This document shows, piece by piece, positions 1 through 6,091 of a DNA stretch of 9,314 nt. Within the stretch, counting starts at the first letter, position 1. Each line of letters opens with the position of its first letter. The stretch is from Spirochaetota bacterium (GTDB taxonomy: Bacteria; Spirochaetota; B62-G9; DRHN01), in NCBI GenBank assembly GCA_023136305.1, contig JAGLSF010000062.1:1-9314 (forward strand), written 5' to 3'. Made by a program: the position numbers and the translations under genes. Below the pieces are notes generated by a model that worked only from the letters and a program-made list of their open reading frames with translations, ran no database searches and was not told where the DNA came from.

Positions 1-2
1 CA

Positions 3-9
3 TCCTTTT
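3..9 (-). promoter_or_regulatory. Possible ribosome binding site for a further gene beyond the window
   Basis: On the minus strand AAAAGGA lies 22 nt past the last stop and is followed at once by ATG at 1-3. That ATG is too close for this site, so the next start may be just outside the window. No terminator occurs between the last stop and the edge. This suggests, weakly, that the operon continues. Confidence 0.3.
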
Positions 10-31
10 AGAGCTGAATAGTTACCTTTTT

Positions 32-820
32 TTATTTATTCTGTTTCGATGCAATAAGCCCGAGTGCCTCTGCCGTATGCTTTCGTCTGCACTCGGGGCA
101 GAGCCTGAGCCGCTCCCTGTACTCTTTCCAGTCAAACTTCACCTTGTCCAGCATGTCCCTGTTGACAAGTTCCGGAACCATTTGGGCACCGCATTCCTCA
201 CAGTAGAGCAGCTTTACCCGTGTTTTGAAGGGAGATACCTCAGCCTCTCCCGTGTCAGTGTGTATACGCATCTGAATGGTACCTACAGGACAAACTGCTG
301 CGCACGCACCGCAGGCAATACAGTCCTCGGAGGGTTGTCTGAAGGGTGCGGCGACGACACGGTCGACTCCCCTGCCGGCAAAACTGATCGCAGAGTGGCC
401 GATTACCTCCTCGCACACTGCAGTACACATACCGCAGAGTATGCAGTTTCGCTGGCTCTCCGTGACCTTTGGATAGGGTGTGCCCTTCACGCCCATGCGC
501 AGGGCGAGTTCCTTGAGCTCATTGCTCTCAGGACAACGTGCGAGTAAGAGCTTCATGACCCCTCTTCGAACCTTAACCGCCCTCGCGCTGTTTACACTGA
601 CCTTGATGTCCCCCCGTACTGGATAGTTACAGGCCGTGACCATTTTGGTCCAGCCTCCCCGGTCAAGCTCCACCATGCAGATTCTGCAGTTTCCCCCCGG
701 GGTCAATGTGGGGTTGAAGCATAGCGTGGGTATCCATATGTCGGCTTTTCTTGCCGCATCGAGTATGATCTGACCTTCCTCGACCCGGACTTCCACATCA
801 TCTATCGTTACCGTCGGCAT
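32..820 (-). CDS. HoxU/NuoG-N-terminus-like iron-sulfur subunit
   Basis: This 262-residue electron-transfer subunit has a plant-type [2Fe-2S] domain at 1-80 (Cys34, Cys45, Cys48 and Cys64), then two [4Fe-4S] ferredoxin motifs (Cys126, 129, 132 and 136; Cys167, 170, 173 and 177). The stretch where NuoG and HydA carry the His-Cys3 cluster has only one cysteine (Cys96 in LLLARCPESN), so that cluster appears to be missing. A C-terminal extension holds two CXXC pairs (Cys207 and Cys210; Cys241 and Cys244, the latter in CPECRRK), which may bind zinc or another cluster. No molybdopterin or H-cluster domain is present, so the catalytic partner must be a separate protein, plausibly CooS through CooF, or a gene beyond the window edge. 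The gap to the preceding NuoF-like gene is 80 nt. Confidence 0.9.
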   Translation of the reverse strand: MPTVTIDDVEVRVEEGQIILDAARKADIWIPTLCFNPTLTPGGNCRICMVELDRGGWTKMVTACNYPVRGDIKVSVNSARAVKVRRGVMKLLLARCPESNELKELALRMGVKGTPYPKVTESQRNCILCGMCTAVCEEVIGHSAISFAGRGVDRVVAAPFRQPSEDCIACGACAAVCPVGTIQMRIHTDTGEAEVSPFKTRVKLLYCEECGAQMVPELVNRDMLDKVKFDWKEYRERLRLCPECRRKHTAEALGLIASKQNK

Positions 821-826
821 ACGGTT

Positions 827-831
827 CCTCC
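827..831 (-). promoter_or_regulatory. Ribosome binding site that decides the NuoG-like start
   Basis: GGAGG lies six bases before the ATG at 818-820. The frame stays open to an ATG at 862, but the extra 14 residues are basic and unlike the family, whose first strand is MPTVTIDDVEVRV. The 820 start is therefore chosen. Confidence 0.8.
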
Positions 832-862
832 CGGAATTTCTTAGTACCTTGCATAACTTCAC

Positions 863-884
863 AAACCCTCATGCAACCGGGTTT
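863..884. repeat. Intercistronic hairpin AAACCC/GGGTTT
   Basis: Six-base arms at 863-868 and 879-884 with a 10-base loop lie in the 80-nt gap between the NuoF-like and NuoG-like genes. No T-run follows on the minus strand, so it is not a terminator. It might affect mRNA processing or mask the upstream alternative ATG at 860-862. Confidence 0.3.
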
Positions 885-900
885 CACATCTTTTTCATCT

Positions 901-2769
901 TTATACCTTTAAGACTGCAGTGAACGGGCACTTCTCGAGACAAATCCCGCACTTCGTACATTTTTCCTGATGAATGAAATAGGGTTCCTTCCGTTCGCCT
1001 GTTATTGCCTCTACAGGGCAGTTCTTGGCGCAGATTCCACACCCTTTGCAGGCCTCAGGGCTTATCTCATAGCTGAAGAGACCACGGCACACCTTCGAGG
1101 GACAGCGTTTGTTAAAAATATGCTCTTCATATTCCTCCCTGAAGTAGCGGACCGTAGAGATAACCGGGTTTGCAGCCGTGCTGCCGAGAGCACAGAGCGA
1201 GGCTTCAGCCAGAAGCTCCGAGAGTTCCTCGAGTTTCTCCAAATCTCCCATCTCCCCCTCACCGTGGGTGATACGGTCGAGAATGTGGAGCATTTGCGGG
1301 ACTCCCTCTCTGCAGGGGGTACATTTACCGCAGGATTCGTCCCTCAGAAAGGTGAGAAAATACTTTGCCACGTTGACCATGCAGGTGTCCTCGTCCATGA
1401 CAATCATACCACCAGACCCCATCATGGAGCCATGCCTGGTCAGTTCATCAAAGTCCACCTTTGTGTCCATAAGGTCTGCGGGGATGCATCCGCCTGAGGG
1501 CCCTCCGGTCTGAACAGCCTTGAATGCCTTTTCATCCTTGACCCCGCCACCGATCTCTTCGATGATCTGACGGAGGGTAATGCCCATGGGAACCTCAACA
1601 AGCCCCGTATTGACTACCTTGCCGACAAGGCTGAATACCTTCGTACCCTTGGATTTCTCAGTTCCGATTGATGCAAACCAGTAGCTTCCGTTTTTAACGA
1701 TTGTAGGAATGTTTGCCCAGGTCTCCACGTTGTTGAGGTTTGTAGGCATATCATGCAGGCCATGCTCCACGGTGTGTACGTACTTTGCACGTGGTTCACC
1801 CACTCTGCCTTCGAGAGAGGCAATGAGCGCAGTCGATTCACCGCATACAAATGCACCGCCGCCGCGGTTAATACGGATATCGAATGAAAAATTCGTTCCC
1901 AGTATGTTGTCACCAACGAAGCCCAGTGACCGCGCCTGTTGAATCGCTCCGGTCAGATGTTCAACCGCAAGTGGGTACTCGTTACGAACGTAGATGAAGC
2001 CTCTTGACGCACCAATGGCATACCCACCGATGATCAAACCCTCAAGTACAAGATGCGGGTTACCCTCCATGATCGAACGGTCCATAAATGCACCGGGGTC
2101 TCCCTCATCGCCATTACAGATTACGTATTTCTGTTCTCCCTCTGCATCCCTGCATGAACGCCATTTGCGTCCCGTGGGAAACCCTCCTCCACCCCGTCCT
2201 CTCAAACCAGACTTTTCCACTTCTTCAACAATCTCATCGGGCTCCATGGTGGTGAGCGCCTTGACCAGTGCAGAGTATCCTCCCACAAGTATGTAGTCCT
2301 CCGCATTTGTGGGATCTATATGGCCGTTGTTCCTCAGTACGACCCGTTTCTGCGCTTTGTAAAAGGGTATTTCATCAACAGTCACTTTTCTCGCCTCAGA
2401 CGCAGGGTCCTGATAGACGAGCCTCTCAACCACCCTGTCACCGATAACTGTTTCCCTGAAAATCTCCTCCACATCGGGTTCCTCAACCTGCTGATACAGT
2501 ATGTTGCCCGGCTGTATTACCACGATGGGTCCGCGCTCACAGAATCCGTGACATCCGACACAGGCGGATGAAATCTTTGCCTTCTGTCCTGTTTCTTTGA
2601 CAGCCTGGAGGAAAAGCTCATAGAGCTTTCGTGATCCCTTGGCAGCACATCCCGTGCCGATGCACACGTGTACTGATTTTACAATAGTGGATCTCTTTTT
2701 CTCGATTTTCTTGCGAAGATCTTCAAGATCCGCAGGACTGCTCAGTACTCTATCCTCTGTTGCAATCAC
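901..2769 (-). CDS. NuoF/HydB-like NAD(P)H- and FMN-binding iron-sulfur subunit
   Basis: This 622-residue diaphorase subunit is of the HydB/HndC type. Domains in order: a thioredoxin-like [2Fe-2S] domain (about 30-115; Cys36, Cys41, Cys73 and Cys77); the NuoF FMN/NADH core with GLRGRGGGGFPTG at 188-200 and CNGDEGDPGAF at 218-228; an SLBB region (about 375-460); the [4Fe-4S] N3 site SCGKCTPC (Cys480, Cys483 and Cys486, with Cys526); and a C-terminal two-[4Fe-4S] ferredoxin domain (Cys574, 577, 580 and 584; Cys604, 607, 610 and 614). The extra N- and C-terminal domains set it apart from respiratory complex I NuoF and match subunits of NAD(P)-linked or bifurcating hydrogenases and formate dehydrogenases. 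The start is GTG at 2767-2769, overlapping the previous stop, with GGAGGG six bases upstream. Confidence 0.95.
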   Translation of the reverse strand: MIATEDRVLSSPADLEDLRKKIEKKRSTIVKSVHVCIGTGCAAKGSRKLYELFLQAVKETGQKAKISSACVGCHGFCERGPIVVIQPGNILYQQVEEPDVEEIFRETVIGDRVVERLVYQDPASEARKVTVDEIPFYKAQKRVVLRNNGHIDPTNAEDYILVGGYSALVKALTTMEPDEIVEEVEKSGLRGRGGGGFPTGRKWRSCRDAEGEQKYVICNGDEGDPGAFMDRSIMEGNPHLVLEGLIIGGYAIGASRGFIYVRNEYPLAVEHLTGAIQQARSLGFVGDNILGTNFSFDIRINRGGGAFVCGESTALIASLEGRVGEPRAKYVHTVEHGLHDMPTNLNNVETWANIPTIVKNGSYWFASIGTEKSKGTKVFSLVGKVVNTGLVEVPMGITLRQIIEEIGGGVKDEKAFKAVQTGGPSGGCIPADLMDTKVDFDELTRHGSMMGSGGMIVMDEDTCMVNVAKYFLTFLRDESCGKCTPCREGVPQMLHILDRITHGEGEMGDLEKLEELSELLAEASLCALGSTAANPVISTVRYFREEYEEHIFNKRCPSKVCRGLFSYEISPEACKGCGICAKNCPVEAITGERKEPYFIHQEKCTKCGICLEKCPFTAVLKV

Positions 2770-3560
2770 GAGGAGCCCTCCTTCTTACCGGTGCTTCCCT
2801 TTGGTTGCACCTTTTTCAGTGCCCTCTGGGCGGTTGCCTTCTTTACAGGTGTTTTCTGTACAACTGTCTTGCTCGCAGAGGCTTTGGCTTTCGTCGGCTT
2901 CTGTGCAGCTGTCTTATGTATAGTCGCCTTGCTCGTGGAGGTCTTGGCTTTCACCGGTTTCTTTACAGCTGTCTTCGTCTGTGCTTGAGGTGTTGCAGCT
3001 GATTTCTTGACCGTTCCTTTAGGCTTCGGTTTCTCTGTTGTTTTCGCAGCTGCAGTCGCTTTGGCAGCGGGTTTTTTTTCTGGAAACGGCGGGGCATCTT
3101 CACTATCCAACAATAATCCGTTGAGTATATCCATTGCACTTTTCGGTGAAACACCATCGTAGTACTCACCGTCCACAATCATGACAGGGGCAAGTGCACA
3201 GGCGCCTACACAGTTAACCGGTTGATAGCTGAACAGCCGATCCGGGGTGGTGCCACCGGGCTCAACCTTGAACTCCCTGCAGATGGTCTCGGAAATCTTC
3301 TCTGCACCTTTCAGATAGCAGACAGTACCCATGCACAGGGTAACTTCATGTTGTCCCTTCGGCGCCATGCGGAAGGACGCATAGAATGTGGCGACACTGT
3401 AAATCCGAGAGAGAGGTACATCGAGTTGTTTCGAAAGCCTTTTAAGCTGATCGACAGGCAGATAGCCGTGTTCAACTTGAAGGTCCTGCAGCATAGGTAT
3501 GAGCATTCCCGAATCAGCATCGTATCTTTGTATTATTTCCTTCACAAGCTCTTTTCCCAT
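2766..3560 (-). CDS. NuoE/HydC-like [2Fe-2S] subunit with lysine-rich repeat tail
   Basis: Residues 1-155 of 264 form a complete 24-kDa-type subunit: an N-terminal helical bundle (about 1-70, with HGYLP and SVATFYASF) and a thioredoxin-like [2Fe-2S] domain with ligands Cys76, Cys81, Cys117 and Cys121. It should carry electrons to or from the NuoF-like flavin subunit. The family usually ends near residue 155-165. Here about 105 extra residues follow, almost only Lys, Ala, Thr, Ser, Pro, Val and Gln, with 20-residue repeats, resembling histone H1-like or AlgP-like tails. The tail is in frame, and the ribosome binding site for the next gene lies within its end. AAAGGA overlaps the preceding stop, 8 bases before the ATG. 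Its TGA overlaps the next GTG start (GTGA at 2766-2769). Confidence 0.92.
   Translation of the reverse strand: MGKELVKEIIQRYDADSGMLIPMLQDLQVEHGYLPVDQLKRLSKQLDVPLSRIYSVATFYASFRMAPKGQHEVTLCMGTVCYLKGAEKISETICREFKVEPGGTTPDRLFSYQPVNCVGACALAPVMIVDGEYYDGVSPKSAMDILNGLLLDSEDAPPFPEKKPAAKATAAAKTTEKPKPKGTVKKSAATPQAQTKTAVKKPVKAKTSTSKATIHKTAAQKPTKAKASASKTVVQKTPVKKATAQRALKKVQPKGSTGKKEGSS
2796..2975 (-). repeat. Three tandem 60-bp units in the lysine-rich tail
   Basis: The units at 2916-2975, 2856-2915 and 2796-2855 encode 20-residue repeats that start KTAVKKPVKAK, KTAAQKPTKAK and KTPVKKATAQR. The first two are close at DNA level (shared stretches such as the CTTGGCTTTC core at the same phase on the plus strand); the third has diverged. 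Exact 60-bp periodicity shows growth by in-frame duplication rather than random low complexity. Confidence 0.75.
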
Positions 3561-3573
3561 GTTCTAGATCCTT

Positions 3574-4725
3574 TCACACAGTCTCGTGGGTTATTTCCTT
3601 CCCACGCTCCTTCAGCTCTTCCCCAATTTCCTGTACCACCATCTGCCGGATACCGAGCTGATGGGGAAGATCCGGATTCTGATGTGCCGGGTTAACTGCC
3701 TGCCCGATGAGAAAATGAATATGATCGACATTTAAAAACAGCCGTATTAGATTAGCCGCCCCGTCTGTTCGGAACCTGACATCCCTCTTTTTCACACCTG
3801 ATCTCAGGAGTTCACTTGCACGTGTAAGGGTGAGTATCCCCTCACACACGAGATCTATTCCTTTGAGCTGTCCCATGGGAGGCACATCATCGGAAATGGT
3901 CTTGAGATCAACCTCAAGGGGTTGACCGAGGTGCCGTGCAACGATCTTTGCCGTCGTGCCGCCGCACACCGCAAGCCTTCCTGGACGCCCTAGGAATTTC
4001 GCCACTGTTTCCTCATCAAGTGCCCTGTCGGCCGGAGGACCTGTAAAAACCGTTGCCAAGAGTTTGTGACGAACCTTGATGACAACGATGCTTACATCAT
4101 CACCCGGTGCCCCGGCATAGAGCTCATTGACCGTTTCTGCGATCTTGTCGGCCAGATCATCCGCTGTCAGGTCCTGATGAGCCTGCTCCTCTATGAAATG
4201 TGCAGCCTGATCCCAGCCCCATCCGAGCGGATATACACCGCCGATTCCTGCGTTGAGCACCCCGTCGGAAACAAAGATGACCCAATCGCCGTTTTCGAGC
4301 TCGATCACCCTCTCCTGTATGCGCTTCCCGTCAATAACGCGTTCCTCAAAGAGAGCAGGCTGAACTTTTCTTCGCCGGAGAAATATTACAGACGGTGTAT
4401 CGAACTCAACGATTCGTGCCGTTCCCTGCTTGAAGAACTGTGCAATGGCGAAAGTACTGTATGCAAGTTTCCTTACTTTGTCAACGGGAAGAGTTTCGGT
4501 GAGAGTCTGCACAACCTCTCCGAGAGGCAGGTCGTTCTCAAGCATCTGCATGGCAATCCGGGTTGTCAGGGTTGCCAGTATATTGGCCTTGACGCCGCTG
4601 CCGAGCCCATCGGACAGAGCAAGGGTTACAGAGTCAGCATGTCTGGAAACAGCGATGCTGTCGCCACAGAGCTCCTCGTTATGCTTGAGAAGCTGGCGCA
4701 TTCCCCACTCGTAATACAGCCTCAT
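3574..4725 (-). CDS. SpoIIE/PP2C-type serine phosphatase-like protein
   Basis: In this 383-residue cytoplasmic protein, residues about 1-220 match the SpoIIE/PPM phosphatase domain. Metal-binding acidic positions are seen in CGDS (Asp22), LSDGLGSG (Asp39), FVSDGV (Asp154) and GDDVSIVV (Asp209 and Asp210), so catalytic competence is likely. The remaining part, about 225-383, is a second domain that I do not recognise; it includes a glycine-rich CGGTTAKIVARHLG segment at 254-267. Known SpoIIE-type enzymes dephosphorylate anti-anti-sigma proteins, but no STAS or anti-sigma gene is in the window. ATGA overlap with the PAS gene suggests that the PAS protein controls it. From general knowledge, similar genes occur in Firmicutes [FeFe]-hydrogenase operons; the substrate is unknown. 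Confidence 0.88.
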   Translation of the reverse strand: MRLYYEWGMRQLLKHNEELCGDSIAVSRHADSVTLALSDGLGSGVKANILATLTTRIAMQMLENDLPLGEVVQTLTETLPVDKVRKLAYSTFAIAQFFKQGTARIVEFDTPSVIFLRRRKVQPALFEERVIDGKRIQERVIELENGDWVIFVSDGVLNAGIGGVYPLGWGWDQAAHFIEEQAHQDLTADDLADKIAETVNELYAGAPGDDVSIVVIKVRHKLLATVFTGPPADRALDEETVAKFLGRPGRLAVCGGTTAKIVARHLGQPLEVDLKTISDDVPPMGQLKGIDLVCEGILTLTRASELLRSGVKKRDVRFRTDGAANLIRLFLNVDHIHFLIGQAVNPAHQNPDLPHQLGIRQMVVQEIGEELKERGKEITHETV

Positions 4726-5243
4726 TCTCCGCCCGCTTCCTCAAAGAGGGACATGAGCTTGACCAGCAGTACCTTTGTTTCCGCGGTTGTCTCACCCAGA
4801 AGCCTTGCTATCTCCTGCGCAGTTTTCATCTGCCGCGATATCACTTCCTGGGCACGTTCCAGCGTCTGGGCTCTCAATTCCCGATAATGTTTCTTTGCCT
4901 CCTCTTCCTCCGATATGTCGATGAAAATCCCGCAGAAGAGGTCCTCTCCCTCGATGGGAAATATCCCGACGCGGTAGCTCACATTGTGAGCCGGTATACT
5001 CTCCTTTACCAGGAGTCGGCCGCCTGCTGCGATAGCCCGTTCGAAACAGTCCGAATGGACGAATTTCTGCGCCGGCTGTTCAAGGAGCTCTTCTTCGGAA
5101 CAGTGGAACATTTTAACGAACGAGGGATTCACATAATGAATCCTCGTCTTGCTGTCAACGAGCAGTACACCGTTGGGGGTTTGATGCAGTATGGCACTGG
5201 TGTGTACCGCAGCTTTCTCACTGAATGTCTCTTTACCGTCCAT
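4722..5243 (-). CDS. PAS-domain sensor protein with C-terminal helical region
   Basis: The 173-residue soluble protein has a single PAS domain at about residues 15-112 (the segment from TPNGVLLVD through YVNPSFVKMF to the final strand GIFIDISE). A long, charged, probably coiled-coil or dimerisation helix follows at about 112-170 and includes QEIARLLGETTAETKVLL. There is no kinase, cyclase or DNA-binding domain, so the signal must pass by protein contact. The start has GGAG five bases upstream. Its TGA overlaps the next gene's ATG (ATGA at 4722-4725), which implies coupled synthesis with the SpoIIE-like protein and a probable direct partnership. Cysteines 48, 66 and 104 are present but form no obvious cluster motif; the ligand sensed is unknown. 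Confidence 0.85.
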   Translation of the reverse strand: MDGKETFSEKAAVHTSAILHQTPNGVLLVDSKTRIHYVNPSFVKMFHCSEEELLEQPAQKFVHSDCFERAIAAGGRLLVKESIPAHNVSYRVGIFPIEGEDLFCGIFIDISEEEEAKKHYRELRAQTLERAQEVISRQMKTAQEIARLLGETTAETKVLLVKLMSLFEEAGGE

Positions 5244-5269
5244 CAGATCTCCAGAACAAACGTCCCTAT

Positions 5270-5521
5270 TTACCCCTGTGCTGCTTCGATGACCCGATCC
5301 CTGAAGGTCTTTACCGCATCCTCAACATCGAGACTGGTAAGCGGCTCATCATTGATCTGCCAGTTCAGCCCCTCACCGCAGCGTTCCATGCAGAAGCTCC
5401 CCTTGAGCTCCACCTTGCCTTCGAGACTGTGACTTTTAAGCAGTTCATCGAAGCGTGTGATAATTTCCCGCGCCCCCTTGATGTGGCACGAGCTGCCTAC
5501 ACATACGGTTATGGTTATCAT
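5270..5521 (-). CDS. Small thioredoxin-fold [2Fe-2S] ferredoxin
   Basis: This 83-residue protein has Cys7 and Cys12 (C-X4-C) and Cys44 and Cys48 (C-X3-C), the ligand pattern of thioredoxin-like [2Fe-2S] ferredoxins and of the NuoE fold. It is a single domain without the N-terminal helical bundle of NuoE. The frame is open further upstream, but that part lies within the preceding ferredoxin gene; the fold begins at MITITVCVG, so I place the start at 5521, 17 nt past the preceding stop. The ribosome binding site is weak (a GGATGG-like sequence), which hints at translational coupling. From general knowledge, similar small proteins accompany PAS and SpoIIE genes in clostridial [FeFe]-hydrogenase operons. 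A role as electron carrier or redox input to the sensor genes is inferred. Confidence 0.85.
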   Translation of the reverse strand: MITITVCVGSSCHIKGAREIITRFDELLKSHSLEGKVELKGSFCMERCGEGLNWQINDEPLTSLDVEDAVKTFRDRVIEAAQG

Positions 5522-5538
5522 GTATCCATCCGAAAAGG

Positions 5539-6054
5539 CTACTGCTGTTCCTTGGCCGAAACCATCTGCTCGGCCACCTTCATACGTTTTGCCCGGTTGG
5601 CATCCTCTTCGTCCATGAACTTGAGAGACCCGGTGGGGCATGCGTTCACGCATGCGGGCTCCTCACCCCGTTCCAGCCGTTCAATGCACATATCACACTT
5701 GAGAACGCCCTTTCCATCGGTGCTTACAATTATCACTCCGAAAGGGCACGCCATAACACACATATGGCAACCTATGCAGCGTTCCTGATCGACTATCACC
5801 GGTTCTCCCGCTTTATCACGGTGAACCGCGCCAGTAGGACAGGCAGCAACGCAGGCAGGCTCCTCGCAGTGCTTGCAGTTAATCGGTACCGCATTACGGC
5901 CATAGGCTTCCACGTTTATGCGGTATCCCGGCCGCTCACCCTCTTTGACGATTTTATGCATATCCCTGCTCGAGGAATGCTCGACCGCACAGGCAAGCTC
6001 ACATGCCTTGCATGCCATACATTTCCCTATGTCAACCTCGATTACCTTTGCCAT
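5539..6054 (-). CDS. cooF: CooF-like ferredoxin with four [4Fe-4S] clusters
   Basis: This 171-residue electron-transfer protein is of the CooF/HycB/DMSO-reductase-subunit-B family and is expected to accept electrons from the CooS D-cluster. Sixteen cysteines are arranged as four cluster sets: 12, 15, 18 and 22; 60, 63, 68 and 72; 93, 96, 99 and 103; and 120, 123, 135 and 139. CX2CX2CX3CP-type motifs are clear. There is no signal peptide or membrane segment, so it is cytoplasmic. It begins 37 nt after cooS, the standard cooS-cooF arrangement. The C-terminal 25 residues are charged and helical-looking. The family also serves hydrogenases and formate dehydrogenases, but position makes CooS the natural partner. 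Confidence 0.9.
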   Translation of the reverse strand: MAKVIEVDIGKCMACKACELACAVEHSSSRDMHKIVKEGERPGYRINVEAYGRNAVPINCKHCEEPACVAACPTGAVHRDKAGEPVIVDQERCIGCHMCVMACPFGVIIVSTDGKGVLKCDMCIERLERGEEPACVNACPTGSLKFMDEEDANRAKRMKVAEQMVSAKEQQ

Positions 6055-6060
6055 TCTCTC

Positions 6061-6066
6061 TCCTCC
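6061..6066 (-). promoter_or_regulatory. Ribosome binding site that decides the CooF-like start
   Basis: GGAGGA lies six bases before the ATG at 6052-6054. The open frame extends to an earlier ATG at 6072, but that codon lies upstream of this site, and the ferredoxin family begins with the short MAKVIEVD-type strand. The later start is therefore chosen. Confidence 0.8.
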
Positions 6067-6091
6067 ATACATTGGAGATTGGGGTTACACA

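Noticed and set aside
3222..3695. 157-codon plus-strand open frame opposite the NuoE-like gene
   Set aside because: It spans the junction of two real minus-strand genes, and the protein looks like random antisense translation.
4066..4887. 273-codon plus-strand open frame opposite the SpoIIE and PAS genes
   Set aside because: It is the antisense shadow of two well-supported genes; its translation has no recognisable domain and no ribosome binding site in context.
5522..5653. N-terminal extension of the small [2Fe-2S] ferredoxin to 127 residues
   Set aside because: The extension lies inside the preceding ferredoxin gene in another frame and is unlike the family; the fold begins at the ATG at 5521.
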